In this document: positions 7,155 through 15,232 of the stretch, piece after piece
Layout: every line of letters starts with the position of its first letter
Position numbering within the stretch: the first letter of the stretch is position 1
NCBI GenBank assembly: GCA_934630375.1
Contig: CAKTVQ010000025.1
Coordinates: forward strand, 1 to 19,727
Source of the DNA: an uncultured Collinsella sp.
Lineage (GTDB): Bacteria > Actinomycetota > Coriobacteriia > Coriobacteriales > Coriobacteriaceae
DNA: 19,727 bases
Reading direction: 5' to 3'
The notes under the pieces: generated by a model
Database searches by the model: none
Seen by the model: only the letters and a program-made list of their open reading frames with translations
Told to the model about the DNA's origin: nothing
Program-made: the position numbers and the translations under genes

Positions 7155-10100
7155 ATGTACGTTCCACACCCCCGTATCCGTAGGCTGTCGAAAATCCCGC
7201 TTGTTGGGACGGCGGCGCTTGCTGCGTTGATCGCCACGAGCGTCGCCTGCTTCACGGCCACGCCCCAGGTTGCCCAGGCGGCAGACGCGCCCGCAATCAC
7301 CGATATGACCGAGCAGGATTATCAAGCCCTGGGTCTGGGCACGAGCGAGGACATTCCGGCCGATACCGTTGGCCCCTATTCCACTGATACCCCCACGACG
7401 TTTGCCACGCGCAGCGAGGTCTATATGGCAGCTAACGGTAGCCATGGCAATCGCTACACTCTGCGCGACAAGCTCGAGAACGTCGAGCGCGGTGACATTG
7501 GCGGCAGCAGCAAACTCACCGATGGCTATGGAAGTGTGTGGGGCGCCGCAAAGTTCTGGCAAAACGTCAACAACTTCGATACGAACAGCGATCTCTACAA
7601 GCATAGCGACTACGGTGGCGGCACCTGGTCGTACCTAAGCAACAATGAGTCCTCAACAGTACTCGCCAACGACAACAACGGTTTCTCGGGCATTCACGCC
7701 ACGAGCGTTGAGTTCTGCGGCGATGCCAGCACAGGCAAAAAGAGCCGCGTTGCCGAGCTTCGTGCCTACGGCGACAGTTCTTCTACCACGATCGGCGGCA
7801 AGTCGTACGCCGGAAAGGTTGAGCTGGTCCTCTATTCGTTTAGCAACGGGCGCACACGCACTCTCGATACACGCCTGCCGGTGACGGTCAACACCAATAT
7901 GATGGACGGAGGCCGTTTTAAGTATCTGAACGCCGGTTACCTGCAAGAGCACGACGCCGTCTTTGATGTCGAGGCGGGCGATGTCGATGGCGACGGTGTG
8001 GATGAGCTTTTTGTCTACGCGGGCTGCTATGTCGACGAGAACGGCGTGCGTAAGGCCATAGTCGACATGTACGACCTGGAGGGCGGCAACTGGAAGCAGA
8101 GTGTCGTTAAAATCGACGCCGGTAACGCCGCGGACTACACCACGCACAACAAGGGCGGGAACGACTCCTGGACGCAGCTTCAGTCAGCTCCTGTCGTTTC
8201 GCTAGCGGCCGGCGACCTCGACCGCGATTTTTGCGATGACCTCGCCATCGTGGTCTCGGCACCCTACGGCAAGAAGAATATTGATAAGTCGACGCATTGC
8301 GAGCTGTTTTCGTGGGATGCATCCAAGGGTGCGCTCGTCCATGTCGATGCTCTGGGCGACGCGGGCGCAATCTCTCTCTCCGCGAACGGCAAGACCATGG
8401 TCGCTGCGAATGCGACGTTCGGCACGTTTGCCGCCTACGATGAAGAAGGAAAGAAGACGGGTGAAACCGTCACGGGCCTTATTCTTGCGGGCTATGACTG
8501 GCAACGCAGCGCTTTTGATTACGGCGCTTCTGACGGCAGCAAGGGGCTGTACGGCGCGCTGTACCGCTACGCGTATTTTGACTCGGAGTCTGGCGAGTTC
8601 AAGCTTTCCGATTGCAAGGAATACAGAGACGGGCTCTTCGCCTCCTATGGGCTGATGCATGTGCCCAACAGCGCATGGAAGGATAGCGCTCAGGATAAGC
8701 GCTATCCGTGCACCTTGGCGCCTATTGCCCTTGCCACTGCCAACCTTGACGGCCTGTCCGAGCAGCTGGCGGTCGACGAGGTGCTCGTGGGCGGCGATGT
8801 GTTCCGTGACTTTGCCTGCAACACGGCACAGAGCGGGGCTCAGGGCTTGGGGTCCATGGTCGGAACCATGAGCATGAGCGGTCAGCAATACAACAGCAGC
8901 AACAAGAATGACCACAAGGGTATAGAGCAGGTGTGGATCAGCGACGTCAAGGCGGGCAGCGTCTCGGGTTCGGACCGCTATAACGAGAGCTTTATCGCCG
9001 TGGTGGGCAAGCACCGCGACGAGGACCTGCGCAAGAACGATGACTACTATTGGATGACCGCCTCGCATCTTTCGCTCGACGAGAACGGAAGGGTGCGCCG
9101 CGGCGAGGAGCAGGTGATTAGCGAGAGCAACCGTCGCGGCACTACCTATGGCACATTTATCTCGCTCGCGCTGCCCGATGTCGACAACGACAGCGTCAAG
9201 ATCACGTACAAGGACCGCTACAAGGTCTATACCAACCCGCGCGTGCTTGCCGTGCTGCAGGATGCGCCCTATGTTGAGGATCTGGAGCAGGCATACGGCT
9301 ATCTGGTGTTGGGCGGCACGTCATACGGAGAGGAAAAGGGCACGGGGACATCCCAGGGCTATACCATTGGCGCCGAGTTGGGCGTTGCCGTCGAGGTGCA
9401 GACCGGTCCGCCCCTGGTCGCGATGAATGCTTCAGTCGATTTTGCCGCCGAGGGATGCTATGACTACCGGAGCGAGCGCACGGTCAGCGCAAGCGTAAGC
9501 TATGAGTCGCATGCCGGCGAGGGTGACAAGGCCGTGCTCTACACGATTCCGATGGTCTATTACGAGTATGAGATCGAAAATGAGGAAACTGGTGGCAAGG
9601 GCGTGATGGCGGCGCCCGTGTCGCTCGGCGCGCAGACCTCGGTCGTTAATGTCGAGGCCTATGACCGCATTGCCAAACAGCACAATATGACGCCGCTCAG
9701 CTACTTTTTGACCAACCGGTCGGGAGAACCCGGAACCTATCAAACGACGCTCAACGGCGAGACTCCCGTTGGGGATTCCTTTGGCCTGGGCAAGCCTGGC
9801 GTAACGCGCGCCTACACGCACGATGGGTTTAACGGCGCCGCCGCGCAGTCGGGGGCGAGCATTGAGCAGACCATCGAAGTCGAGGAGGGCAAGGAGCAGG
9901 AGCTCGAGCTCGGCTTGACGCTGAACGGCAGCGTTGTCATGGGCGCGAAGCTCGCAAAGCACGAGTTGTTTGGCGGCCTGTGCTTTGGTGCCAACGCCGG
10001 CTTTACTACGGGTAACTCCTCGAGTGAATCGACCGAATACGGCGGCACCGTCGACAACCTGCCCGAGGCCGCGCAGGGCAAGTACGGTTTTGTGTGGCGC

Positions 10101-11243
10101 CTGGGCGTCAACGCGGTGGATGTCGACAAGTTCGAGGCAGACTCGGGCGACAAGCTCGGCACCAAGGACACCGACCAGTTCTGGATCGTGGGCTATGACG
10201 TTAAGGACGTCGAGATGCCCGACGCGCCGGCCGTGACGGGCTTTACGGCAAACGCCGTCGATTCGACCAGCGTTACGTTTAGCTGGGACGATGTACTCGC
10301 AAACAAGAGTGGCTTTAGCTACGGCGTGGGCATGCTGCAGAGCAATGCGGCGGATGCGGTCGTCAATAGCTGGAAGATTGCCGACAACACGCAGACCTCG
10401 CTCAAGTGGGATGGGCTGCAGCCCAATACGGAGTATCGATTCGCCATCGCCGCCGTTAAGAATGGATCCACGACCGAAACAGGTATTCGCTCGGCAATCA
10501 TCACGGTCAAGACCATGCCCGATGGCATGACGATGACCGTGAGCGGACCTGCGGCGGATGCTGCGGAGGGGTCGGATCCTGGATACGACTCTTCGGTTGA
10601 GCGCACGGCGGGAAGCCACCTGACGCTCTCGGCGATTGGCCATGTGAAGCAACTCGGTGCCGACGATAGCGAAACAGGGCTGGCACCGACCTATATGTGG
10701 TACCGCAAGGGCCGCGGCGAGACAGAGTTTAAGCTCGTGGGTGCCGATGGCAACCTCGCGGCTGGAACGGCCTCAAAGCTCGAGATTGACCTGACCGCAG
10801 ACGATGACGGTGCGCAGTATTACTGCCACGCGGGATACAACGACGTGGGCCTCGACACCGGCACGACGCTCGTGAATATCGAGGCCGAGGAGACGGCGCC
10901 CACAACGGTGAACGCCACCCCGATCCGCACGCGCCGCCTGTTCTCACAGGCAAGTGCGGGCGCCAAGAAGTTCCTGGACCATACGCTGGTAAACACCGCC
11001 GGTCCAACCGATTCCGAAGGCTCAAAGGACCCCGAGACTCCTGAGACCCCGACGAACCCGGACAAGCCCAAGTCCGACAACGGAGCTAAGACCGACACCA
11101 AGGTCAAGACTACGACCACAGCGAAGAACCTCGCAAACACCGGCGACCAAACATTCGCCCTAGTCGCCACCGCAGCAGCAGCAGGCATCATCCTAGTGGC
11201 AATAGCCCTCGTCATGTTGGCTAAACGCCGCAAGAACCACTAG
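7155..11243 (+). CDS. Large LANTG-anchored surface protein with Asp-rich repeat, FN3 and Ig-like domains
   Basis: This 1362-residue protein starts at ATG 7155 behind GAGG (7145-7148, 6 nt spacing). Residues 1-42 are a signal peptide cleaved after VAQA. The N-terminal half carries Asp-rich loops typical of FG-GAP/VCBS-like beta-propeller repeats that bind calcium: GDVDGDGVDE near 276, GDLDRDFCDD near 354, a weaker one near 530, and PDVDND near 675. Residues about 700-1020 are a beta-rich module I cannot assign. A fibronectin type III domain (about 1022-1118) and an Ig-like domain (about 1148-1236, with WYRKG and AQYYCHAGY) follow, then a Pro/Thr/Lys stalk, LANTG at 1326-1330, a hydrophobic span and a KRRKNH tail. 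It is presumably a sortase-anchored adhesin or carbohydrate-binding protein; no catalytic motif was seen. It stands alone between two repeat arrays and has its own terminator. Confidence 0.9.
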   Translation: MYVPHPRIRRLSKIPLVGTAALAALIATSVACFTATPQVAQAADAPAITDMTEQDYQALGLGTSEDIPADTVGPYSTDTPTTFATRSEVYMAANGSHGNRYTLRDKLENVERGDIGGSSKLTDGYGSVWGAAKFWQNVNNFDTNSDLYKHSDYGGGTWSYLSNNESSTVLANDNNGFSGIHATSVEFCGDASTGKKSRVAELRAYGDSSSTTIGGKSYAGKVELVLYSFSNGRTRTLDTRLPVTVNTNMMDGGRFKYLNAGYLQEHDAVFDVEAGDVDGDGVDELFVYAGCYVDENGVRKAIVDMYDLEGGNWKQSVVKIDAGNAADYTTHNKGGNDSWTQLQSAPVVSLAAGDLDRDFCDDLAIVVSAPYGKKNIDKSTHCELFSWDASKGALVHVDALGDAGAISLSANGKTMVAANATFGTFAAYDEEGKKTGETVTGLILAGYDWQRSAFDYGASDGSKGLYGALYRYAYFDSESGEFKLSDCKEYRDGLFASYGLMHVPNSAWKDSAQDKRYPCTLAPIALATANLDGLSEQLAVDEVLVGGDVFRDFACNTAQSGAQGLGSMVGTMSMSGQQYNSSNKNDHKGIEQVWISDVKAGSVSGSDRYNESFIAVVGKHRDEDLRKNDDYYWMTASHLSLDENGRVRRGEEQVISESNRRGTTYGTFISLALPDVDNDSVKITYKDRYKVYTNPRVLAVLQDAPYVEDLEQAYGYLVLGGTSYGEEKGTGTSQGYTIGAELGVAVEVQTGPPLVAMNASVDFAAEGCYDYRSERTVSASVSYESHAGEGDKAVLYTIPMVYYEYEIENEETGGKGVMAAPVSLGAQTSVVNVEAYDRIAKQHNMTPLSYFLTNRSGEPGTYQTTLNGETPVGDSFGLGKPGVTRAYTHDGFNGAAAQSGASIEQTIEVEEGKEQELELGLTLNGSVVMGAKLAKHELFGGLCFGANAGFTTGNSSSESTEYGGTVDNLPEAAQGKYGFVWRLGVNAVDVDKFEADSGDKLGTKDTDQFWIVGYDVKDVEMPDAPAVTGFTANAVDSTSVTFSWDDVLANKSGFSYGVGMLQSNAADAVVNSWKIADNTQTSLKWDGLQPNTEYRFAIAAVKNGSTTETGIRSAIITVKTMPDGMTMTVSGPAADAAEGSDPGYDSSVERTAGSHLTLSAIGHVKQLGADDSETGLAPTYMWYRKGRGETEFKLVGADGNLAAGTASKLEIDLTADDDGAQYYCHAGYNDVGLDTGTTLVNIEAEETAPTTVNATPIRTRRLFSQASAGAKKFLDHTLVNTAGPTDSEGSKDPETPETPTNPDKPKSDNGAKTDTKVKTTTTAKNLANTGDQTFALVATAAAAGIILVAIALVMLAKRRKNH

Positions 11244-11270
11244 CCATCAGCAGGGGGCAACGGCAAACCA

Positions 11271-11308
11271 AAAACCCGGGTAGCCAACCACCAGGCTACC
11301 CGGGTTTT
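11271..11308 (+). terminator. Intrinsic terminator of the large surface-protein gene
   Basis: The arm AAAACCCGGGTAGCC (11271-11285) and its exact complement (11294-11308) flank an 8-nt loop and end in TTTT. It lies 27 bp after the stop codon. The A-rich left side makes it potentially bidirectional. Confidence 0.9.
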
Positions 11309-11332
11309 CTATCGAGCAAAGACTCGGCAACC

Positions 11333-11440
11333 GGAAACCGCATCCCAGAATCAGCCCCCAAAGTGGGACGCACTTTCCCAACAGACCCTCAACCGGAAAC
11401 TACATCCCATTCCAACGTCAGATTCCGGGACGCGCTTTCC
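11333..11440. repeat. Second piece of the 31-bp alternating-arm array
   Basis: Four arms start at 11333 (reverse), 11364 (forward), 11395 (reverse) and 11426 (forward), exactly 31 bp apart. The forward arm is TGGGACGCACTTTCC, close to arms at 6709 and 6833. The spacer GAATCAGCCCCCAAAG matches the spacer class of the upstream array, so both arrays lie in the same orientation and form direct repeats around the surface-protein gene. With two terminators and H2 this fills the 442-bp gene-free stretch 11244-11685. Confidence 0.88.
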
Positions 11441-11449
11441 GCAAACAAA

Positions 11450-11472
11450 GAAGGCCACACAACGTGGCCTTC
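11450..11472. terminator. Terminator-like hairpin sharing its stem with the H1 tip
   Basis: GAAGGCCAC pairs with GTGGCCTTC around an ACAAC loop. The stem is the same 9 bp as at 6452-6474, only the loop differs. There is an A-rich left flank but no T-run on the plus strand, so it would work better on the minus strand. An AT-rich stretch (11478-11494) follows. Confidence 0.45.
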
Positions 11473-11535
11473 AACTCATCTATATCTATATATGTTGCAG
11501 ATACTCCCAAGACAAGCCACGTCCCAACAACAAGG

Positions 11536-11666
11536 CGTCTGCCCGGCGGCGCGGAATGTAAGGTTCATCGCGAGTTCCGCACGAGCCGGAGAGCACTTAA
11601 TGTGCTCTCCGTGCGAGCAGGACTGCCCGAGCAGGGAACCTAACATTCCGCGCCGCCGGGCAGACG
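11536..11666 (-). repeat. Element H2: 131-bp structured palindrome homologous to H1
   Basis: Outer arms 11536-11566 and 11636-11666 are inverted repeats matching at 30 of 31 positions and also end in CGTC/GACG. Read on the minus strand the order is as in H1: outer arm, GTTCCCTGCTC, CAGTCCTGC, a 23-nt tip hairpin (11588-11610) with the same ATTAA loop, the shared 21-nt block, outer arm. The 25-, 23- and 21-nt inner segments match H1 in length. Outer stem and tip stem sequences differ from H1 but remain paired. It begins 19 bp after the LTA-synthase-like stop and is oriented with that gene, like H1 with its own upstream gene. Confidence 0.78.
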
Positions 11667-11685
11667 AACCAGGTCGAAGGACCCG

Positions 11686-13986
11686 CTACTTGATCTTAGT
11701 AGTACCCGGCGCCAGGTTGGGGTCGGTTTCGTTGGCCTCGGTCTGGAAGTGCTCGGTATACACGTTCTTGCCGTCGCGGAACATCTCGTAGTACTGCATC
11801 TTGGCGTAATCCTCGCGCGCCTTGGTGGCGGCTGCGGCAGCGGCGTCGTCACCGGTGACGTTGGAGGAGAGCGCCCAGCGCAGGCTGGCGTCCTCGTAGC
11901 CCACCGAGTTGATAGCGGGCAGCGACTCGCGCAGCGTCATATGCGCCTTCTGGTAGTCGGTCAGCGGTGCGCCGATCAGCTGCATGAGCTGCGTGGACAG
12001 GTAGTTGGTGGACAGGTCGTCGACCTCGCTCGTCTGGTCGCAGCCGGCAACGTCGTAGTTAGCCCAGATGATGTAGTCGGTCTGCCACAGACGTTCCTGG
12101 TGCGTGGCATCATCCTCGCCGGTAAACCACTTGTCGTTGAACTTGGACGGGAAGAACGGCTGATGGTCGCCCCAGAACACCACGACCACCTTGCGGTCGA
12201 GCTTGCTCAAGGCGTTGAGGAAGTAGCGCAGCGCCTGGTCGGACTGCTCGATGCACGAGACATACTCGTCGACATCGGAGAGCGTGCCGTCCTCGACGGT
12301 CTTGGCGTCCAGGTCGGTCGTGTCGATGTTCAGGTGCATTTGCTTGTCGACCGGCAGCAGGCCCGTGTCGTAGCCCGAGTGGTTCTGCATGGTCACGTCG
12401 AAGATAAACTGCGGATCGGCGTTCTGGTCGAGCAGCTCAAGAATCTTGTCGTAGGTCGCCTGGTCGGTCACCATGCCGCGCAGGGTATCGGCGCCCTGGA
12501 AATCGTTGATGGACAGGAACTGGTCAAAGCCAAAGTCCTTGTAGACGTTCTCGCGGTTCCAGTTGGTCGCGTGGTTGGGGTGCATGGCCGTGGTGGAATA
12601 TCCGAGCGACTTGAACTGCTCTGCTAGGTTCCCAGTCGTTTCCATGTTGTAGATGGTGTAGGGGTACACGCCCGAGCCCAGGTTGGCCATGGAGTTGCCG
12701 GTCATAAACTCAAACTCGGTATTGGCAGTGCCGCCGCCGTAGGCGCTCACATAGAGCTTGCCGCGGCTGAGGCAGTTGGACAGGCTCTTAAAGTACTGCG
12801 GACCCTCGTAGCCGGCGCGCATCTCCTGATAGATCGAAAGATCCGAGAAGGTCTCGTTCATGATGGCGATGACCGTGGGCTTCTCGCTGTCGAACTGCTC
12901 CTTTGCGGCGGCGCGCTCGTCGCTCTTGGCCGCGTCGGACTTGTCGTAGGCCTTGGCGTACTTTTTGAGCGTGGCTTTGGCATCGTCGACAGAGTAGTCG
13001 GCGGGTTTGGGCGGCTTGATGGACTGCGCTGCGCTAATGAAAGCAGGCAGATAGCCCTCGCGCCAGTAGCTCTCGAGCGGACGCCAGGTGTAGACGGTGA
13101 TGCCGAGGGTATTGTAGTAGTCGATGAGCGTGACATGCGCGGTCACGCCGCCCAGGCACAGCACCGCCACGAGCAGGTTGGTGAGCAGCATGCGCTTGGC
13201 GTTGGCGGCGCCCTTCTGACGGTGCGGCGCGACCAGGCCGGCGTACTCGCACAGCAGCATGGCGATGGCGGTAAAGCCCATGGATAGCACGCAGAACAGC
13301 GAGATCGAGAAGGTGTAGCCGGTGCCGGCGACTGCGGCGGCGGTGGAGATGGCCGAAAGGTCGCCCGGCTGGATGGGCATGGATTTAAACGTGATGACAA
13401 AGAACTCGGCAATGCCCAGGACAAAGAGGGCAAAGGCCAGGACCGCGGGAGCTGCGCCGTGGCGCTGGAATAGGAAGAACAAGCCGGTCATGAGCACGGT
13501 GATAATGGCCCATTCGAGCAGGATGCACAGGGGGTAGACCCAGGTAAAGTCGTGGTTGGACGAGACCTCCATGCCCAGCAGCGCAAAGACGCCGGCGAGC
13601 AGCAGGCACAGGACGGCGGCGACGAGCGGTTTGCCCACAAAGGCGCCGCGCAGGCGGGCGAGCTTGCCGGTGGGGGCGGGGGCATCGGTGGCAGCGAACG
13701 CAAAGACACGCGGGGCGATGCGGTCGCGGGCGATGCTGGCCCAAGCGCAACCGGTGAGGATGGCGTTGGTCAGGATGAGCATCACAAAGGCGAGCGGCTC
13801 GTTTTGGGCGACGAGGCCAATAGCGCCCCAGACGGTCAAAAAGAGCTGGAACAGGCCGAAGGCGACGCTCCACCCAAGAGCGCCTTTGGCAACGGTGCCC
13901 GACTGTGCGCGAATGGCCTTGGCCTCGCGCAAGACAAGGTAGACGGTCGCCGCAAGACCGACGAGCGAGATGGCGGCAGCGAACAT
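11686..13986 (-). CDS. LTA synthase family membrane phosphoglycerol transferase
   Basis: This 766-residue protein has about eight N-terminal membrane helices (residues 1-330) and an extracellular sulfatase-fold domain (about 365-720). Residues matching the LtaS active site are visible: Glu378 in MNETFSDL (metal ligand), Thr420 in GGTANTEFE (nucleophile), His536 in QNHSGYD, and Asp607-His608 in WGDHQPF. LtaS-type enzymes move glycerophosphate from phosphatidylglycerol onto a growing polymer outside the membrane. The real product here may be another glycerophosphate-modified glycan, since family members differ. ATG 13986 is preferred because GAGGAG lies 7 nt upstream; GTG 14001 gives five more residues but no better site. 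At 766 residues it is longer than LtaS of S. aureus (646), owing mainly to the larger membrane part. It is divergent from the nitroreductase gene, and H2 follows its stop. Confidence 0.88.
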   Translation of the reverse strand: MFAAAISLVGLAATVYLVLREAKAIRAQSGTVAKGALGWSVAFGLFQLFLTVWGAIGLVAQNEPLAFVMLILTNAILTGCAWASIARDRIAPRVFAFAATDAPAPTGKLARLRGAFVGKPLVAAVLCLLLAGVFALLGMEVSSNHDFTWVYPLCILLEWAIITVLMTGLFFLFQRHGAAPAVLAFALFVLGIAEFFVITFKSMPIQPGDLSAISTAAAVAGTGYTFSISLFCVLSMGFTAIAMLLCEYAGLVAPHRQKGAANAKRMLLTNLLVAVLCLGGVTAHVTLIDYYNTLGITVYTWRPLESYWREGYLPAFISAAQSIKPPKPADYSVDDAKATLKKYAKAYDKSDAAKSDERAAAKEQFDSEKPTVIAIMNETFSDLSIYQEMRAGYEGPQYFKSLSNCLSRGKLYVSAYGGGTANTEFEFMTGNSMANLGSGVYPYTIYNMETTGNLAEQFKSLGYSTTAMHPNHATNWNRENVYKDFGFDQFLSINDFQGADTLRGMVTDQATYDKILELLDQNADPQFIFDVTMQNHSGYDTGLLPVDKQMHLNIDTTDLDAKTVEDGTLSDVDEYVSCIEQSDQALRYFLNALSKLDRKVVVVFWGDHQPFFPSKFNDKWFTGEDDATHQERLWQTDYIIWANYDVAGCDQTSEVDDLSTNYLSTQLMQLIGAPLTDYQKAHMTLRESLPAINSVGYEDASLRWALSSNVTGDDAAAAAATKAREDYAKMQYYEMFRDGKNVYTEHFQTEANETDPNLAPGTTKIK

Positions 13987-14200
13987 GCTGAGACTCCTCA
14001 CAAACTTAAAACCTACGAAAGCGGGGGTTTACCCGATTGTTACCAAGATATGCGCTGCAATTGGTGGCTGCGCACAACAACCAGCCATATTAACGCGCAT
14101 GTGTGGCGGTGTGGCGCAATGTAGTGTCGACCTGCGCGATAATGGACGGGAATTACACGGAAACGTAAAGGCTTCTTAAAGAAATGGCGAGGGTAGGGCG

Positions 14201-15073
14201 ATGAGCGAGCAGGTTTGCAAGGCGGACATGGGCGGCGACGGAGCTGCGGTCGTGGATACGTGCGGCTATCCGGTCGAGACTACGGGCAACGCAGTGCTGG
14301 ACATCTTGGAGCACCGTTCCTCTACGCGTGCCTTTGCGCGCGATGACAGTGACCGTCCCGTAGCGGTGACCGACGAACAGCGGGCGGCGATCCTGCATGC
14401 GGCGAGTCGCGCGCCGTCGGCGGGCGCCATGATGATGTATTCCATCGTGAGCATTCGCGAGCAGGCTACGCTGGACCGTCTGGCCGACTTGTGCGACCAC
14501 CAGCCCATGATCGCCAAGGCGCCCTGGGCACTTATATTTGTGGTCGATTATGCCAAGTGGATCGATCTGTTTGAGCACGTGGGCTGCTTTGAGCCCGAGT
14601 TTGTCGAGCGCACGGGCAAGGCGCCCCGCCGCGCGCCGGGTTTGGGCGACTTTGCCATCGCGGCCCAGGACGCCGTGATCGCCGCGCAAAACGCCGTGGT
14701 TGCCGCCGAGGCCCTGGGGCTGGGGAGCTGCTATATCGGTGATATCGTCGAGAATGCCGAGGAAGTTGCCGAGCTGCTCGATCTGCCGCCCTATACCATG
14801 CCGTTGTCGATGCTCATCATCGGCACGCCCCGTAAGGAGCGCCCGGCGATTGCGCATCCCGTGGTGAACCTGGTGCACGAGGAGCGCTATCGCCGCGCCG
14901 ATACCGCGACCATGGATGCGCAGGTGGCCGAGATGGACGCGATGTTTCGCCCGCACGCTCGCGAGATGGGCGAGCGCGTGGTGGATATCTACACCCGCAA
15001 ACACACGAGCCCCTTTATGGCCGAGATGAGCCGCTCCATGGAGTGGTGGTTCAAAAATTGGCTCGGAAAATGA
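14201..15073 (+). CDS. Nitroreductase family FMN oxidoreductase
   Basis: This 290-residue protein shows the nitroreductase hallmarks: an FMN-binding HRSSTRAF motif (about 38-45), RAPSAGAM (about 70-77) and GLGSCYIGDI (about 178-187). The first 35 residues are an extra hydrophilic leader, and the last 60 (YTRKHTSPFMAEMSRS...WW) form a helical C-terminal extension seen in one clostridial-type subgroup. Such proteins use NAD(P)H and FMN to reduce nitro groups, quinones or similar acceptors in the cytoplasm; the natural substrate is unknown. ATG 14201 follows a G-rich GAGGGTAGGG site. The gene is divergent from the LTA-synthase-like gene across a 214-bp gap in which I find no confident promoter (GATAAT at 14138-14143 is a candidate -10). 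A hairpin follows the stop. Confidence 0.87.
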   Translation: MSEQVCKADMGGDGAAVVDTCGYPVETTGNAVLDILEHRSSTRAFARDDSDRPVAVTDEQRAAILHAASRAPSAGAMMMYSIVSIREQATLDRLADLCDHQPMIAKAPWALIFVVDYAKWIDLFEHVGCFEPEFVERTGKAPRRAPGLGDFAIAAQDAVIAAQNAVVAAEALGLGSCYIGDIVENAEEVAELLDLPPYTMPLSMLIIGTPRKERPAIAHPVVNLVHEERYRRADTATMDAQVAEMDAMFRPHAREMGERVVDIYTRKHTSPFMAEMSRSMEWWFKNWLGK

Positions 15074-15076
15074 CAG

Positions 15077-15107
15077 ATGCGGCAAAGGGACAGTCCCTTT
15101 GCCGCAT
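15077..15107. terminator. Hairpin after the nitroreductase gene, REP-like
   Basis: A perfect 14-bp stem (ATGCGGCAAAGGGA, loop CAG, complement) starts 4 bp after the stop codon. There is no T-run, so it may be a weak terminator or a REP-type palindrome; the GGGACAGTCCC core resembles the loop region of the hairpin at 17563-17603. Confidence 0.6.
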
Positions 15108-15191
15108 TCCATATCGCCGTGGTGGCCTAAAGGCCGTATAAATGTTTATCTAGCTGGGAAAACAGTGCCATTCAAACATGGGCCGATTACC

Positions 15192-15197
15192 TATAAT
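15192..15197 (+). promoter_or_regulatory. -10 box of the kup operon
   Basis: A perfect TATAAT lies 36 bp upstream of the kup start, leaving a very short leader. No good -35 is seen at 16-18 bp (candidates ATTCAA and CATTCA), which may mean that an activator is needed. The leader is too short for a c-di-AMP riboswitch. Confidence 0.5.
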
Positions 15198-15232
15198 CCC
15201 TTCGAACATTAAAGTTGGGAGGAAACCGGCTT

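Noticed and set aside
6565..7230. A 221-codon plus-strand frame through the arm array
   Set aside because: The 62-bp unit is not a multiple of three, so successive units are read in different frames. The frame also overlaps the true start at 7155.
9432..10652. Long antisense frame across the large surface-protein gene
   Set aside because: It has no ribosome-binding site or domain and mirrors codon bias of the real gene; the same holds for 8202-9068 and 16160-17431.
11478..11494. AT-rich stretch as a promoter for an H2 transcript on the plus strand
   Set aside because: No properly spaced -35/-10 pair is visible, and H2 matches H1 in orientation only when read on the minus strand.
6397..11666. 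Invertible phase-variation switch between H1 and H2
   Set aside because: Shared sequence between the inverted copies is short (longest exact block 21 bp), no invertase is visible, and inversion would carry the gene with its promoter.
15198..15232. c-di-AMP riboswitch ahead of kup
   Set aside because: The distance from TATAAT to the start codon is far too short to hold the aptamer.
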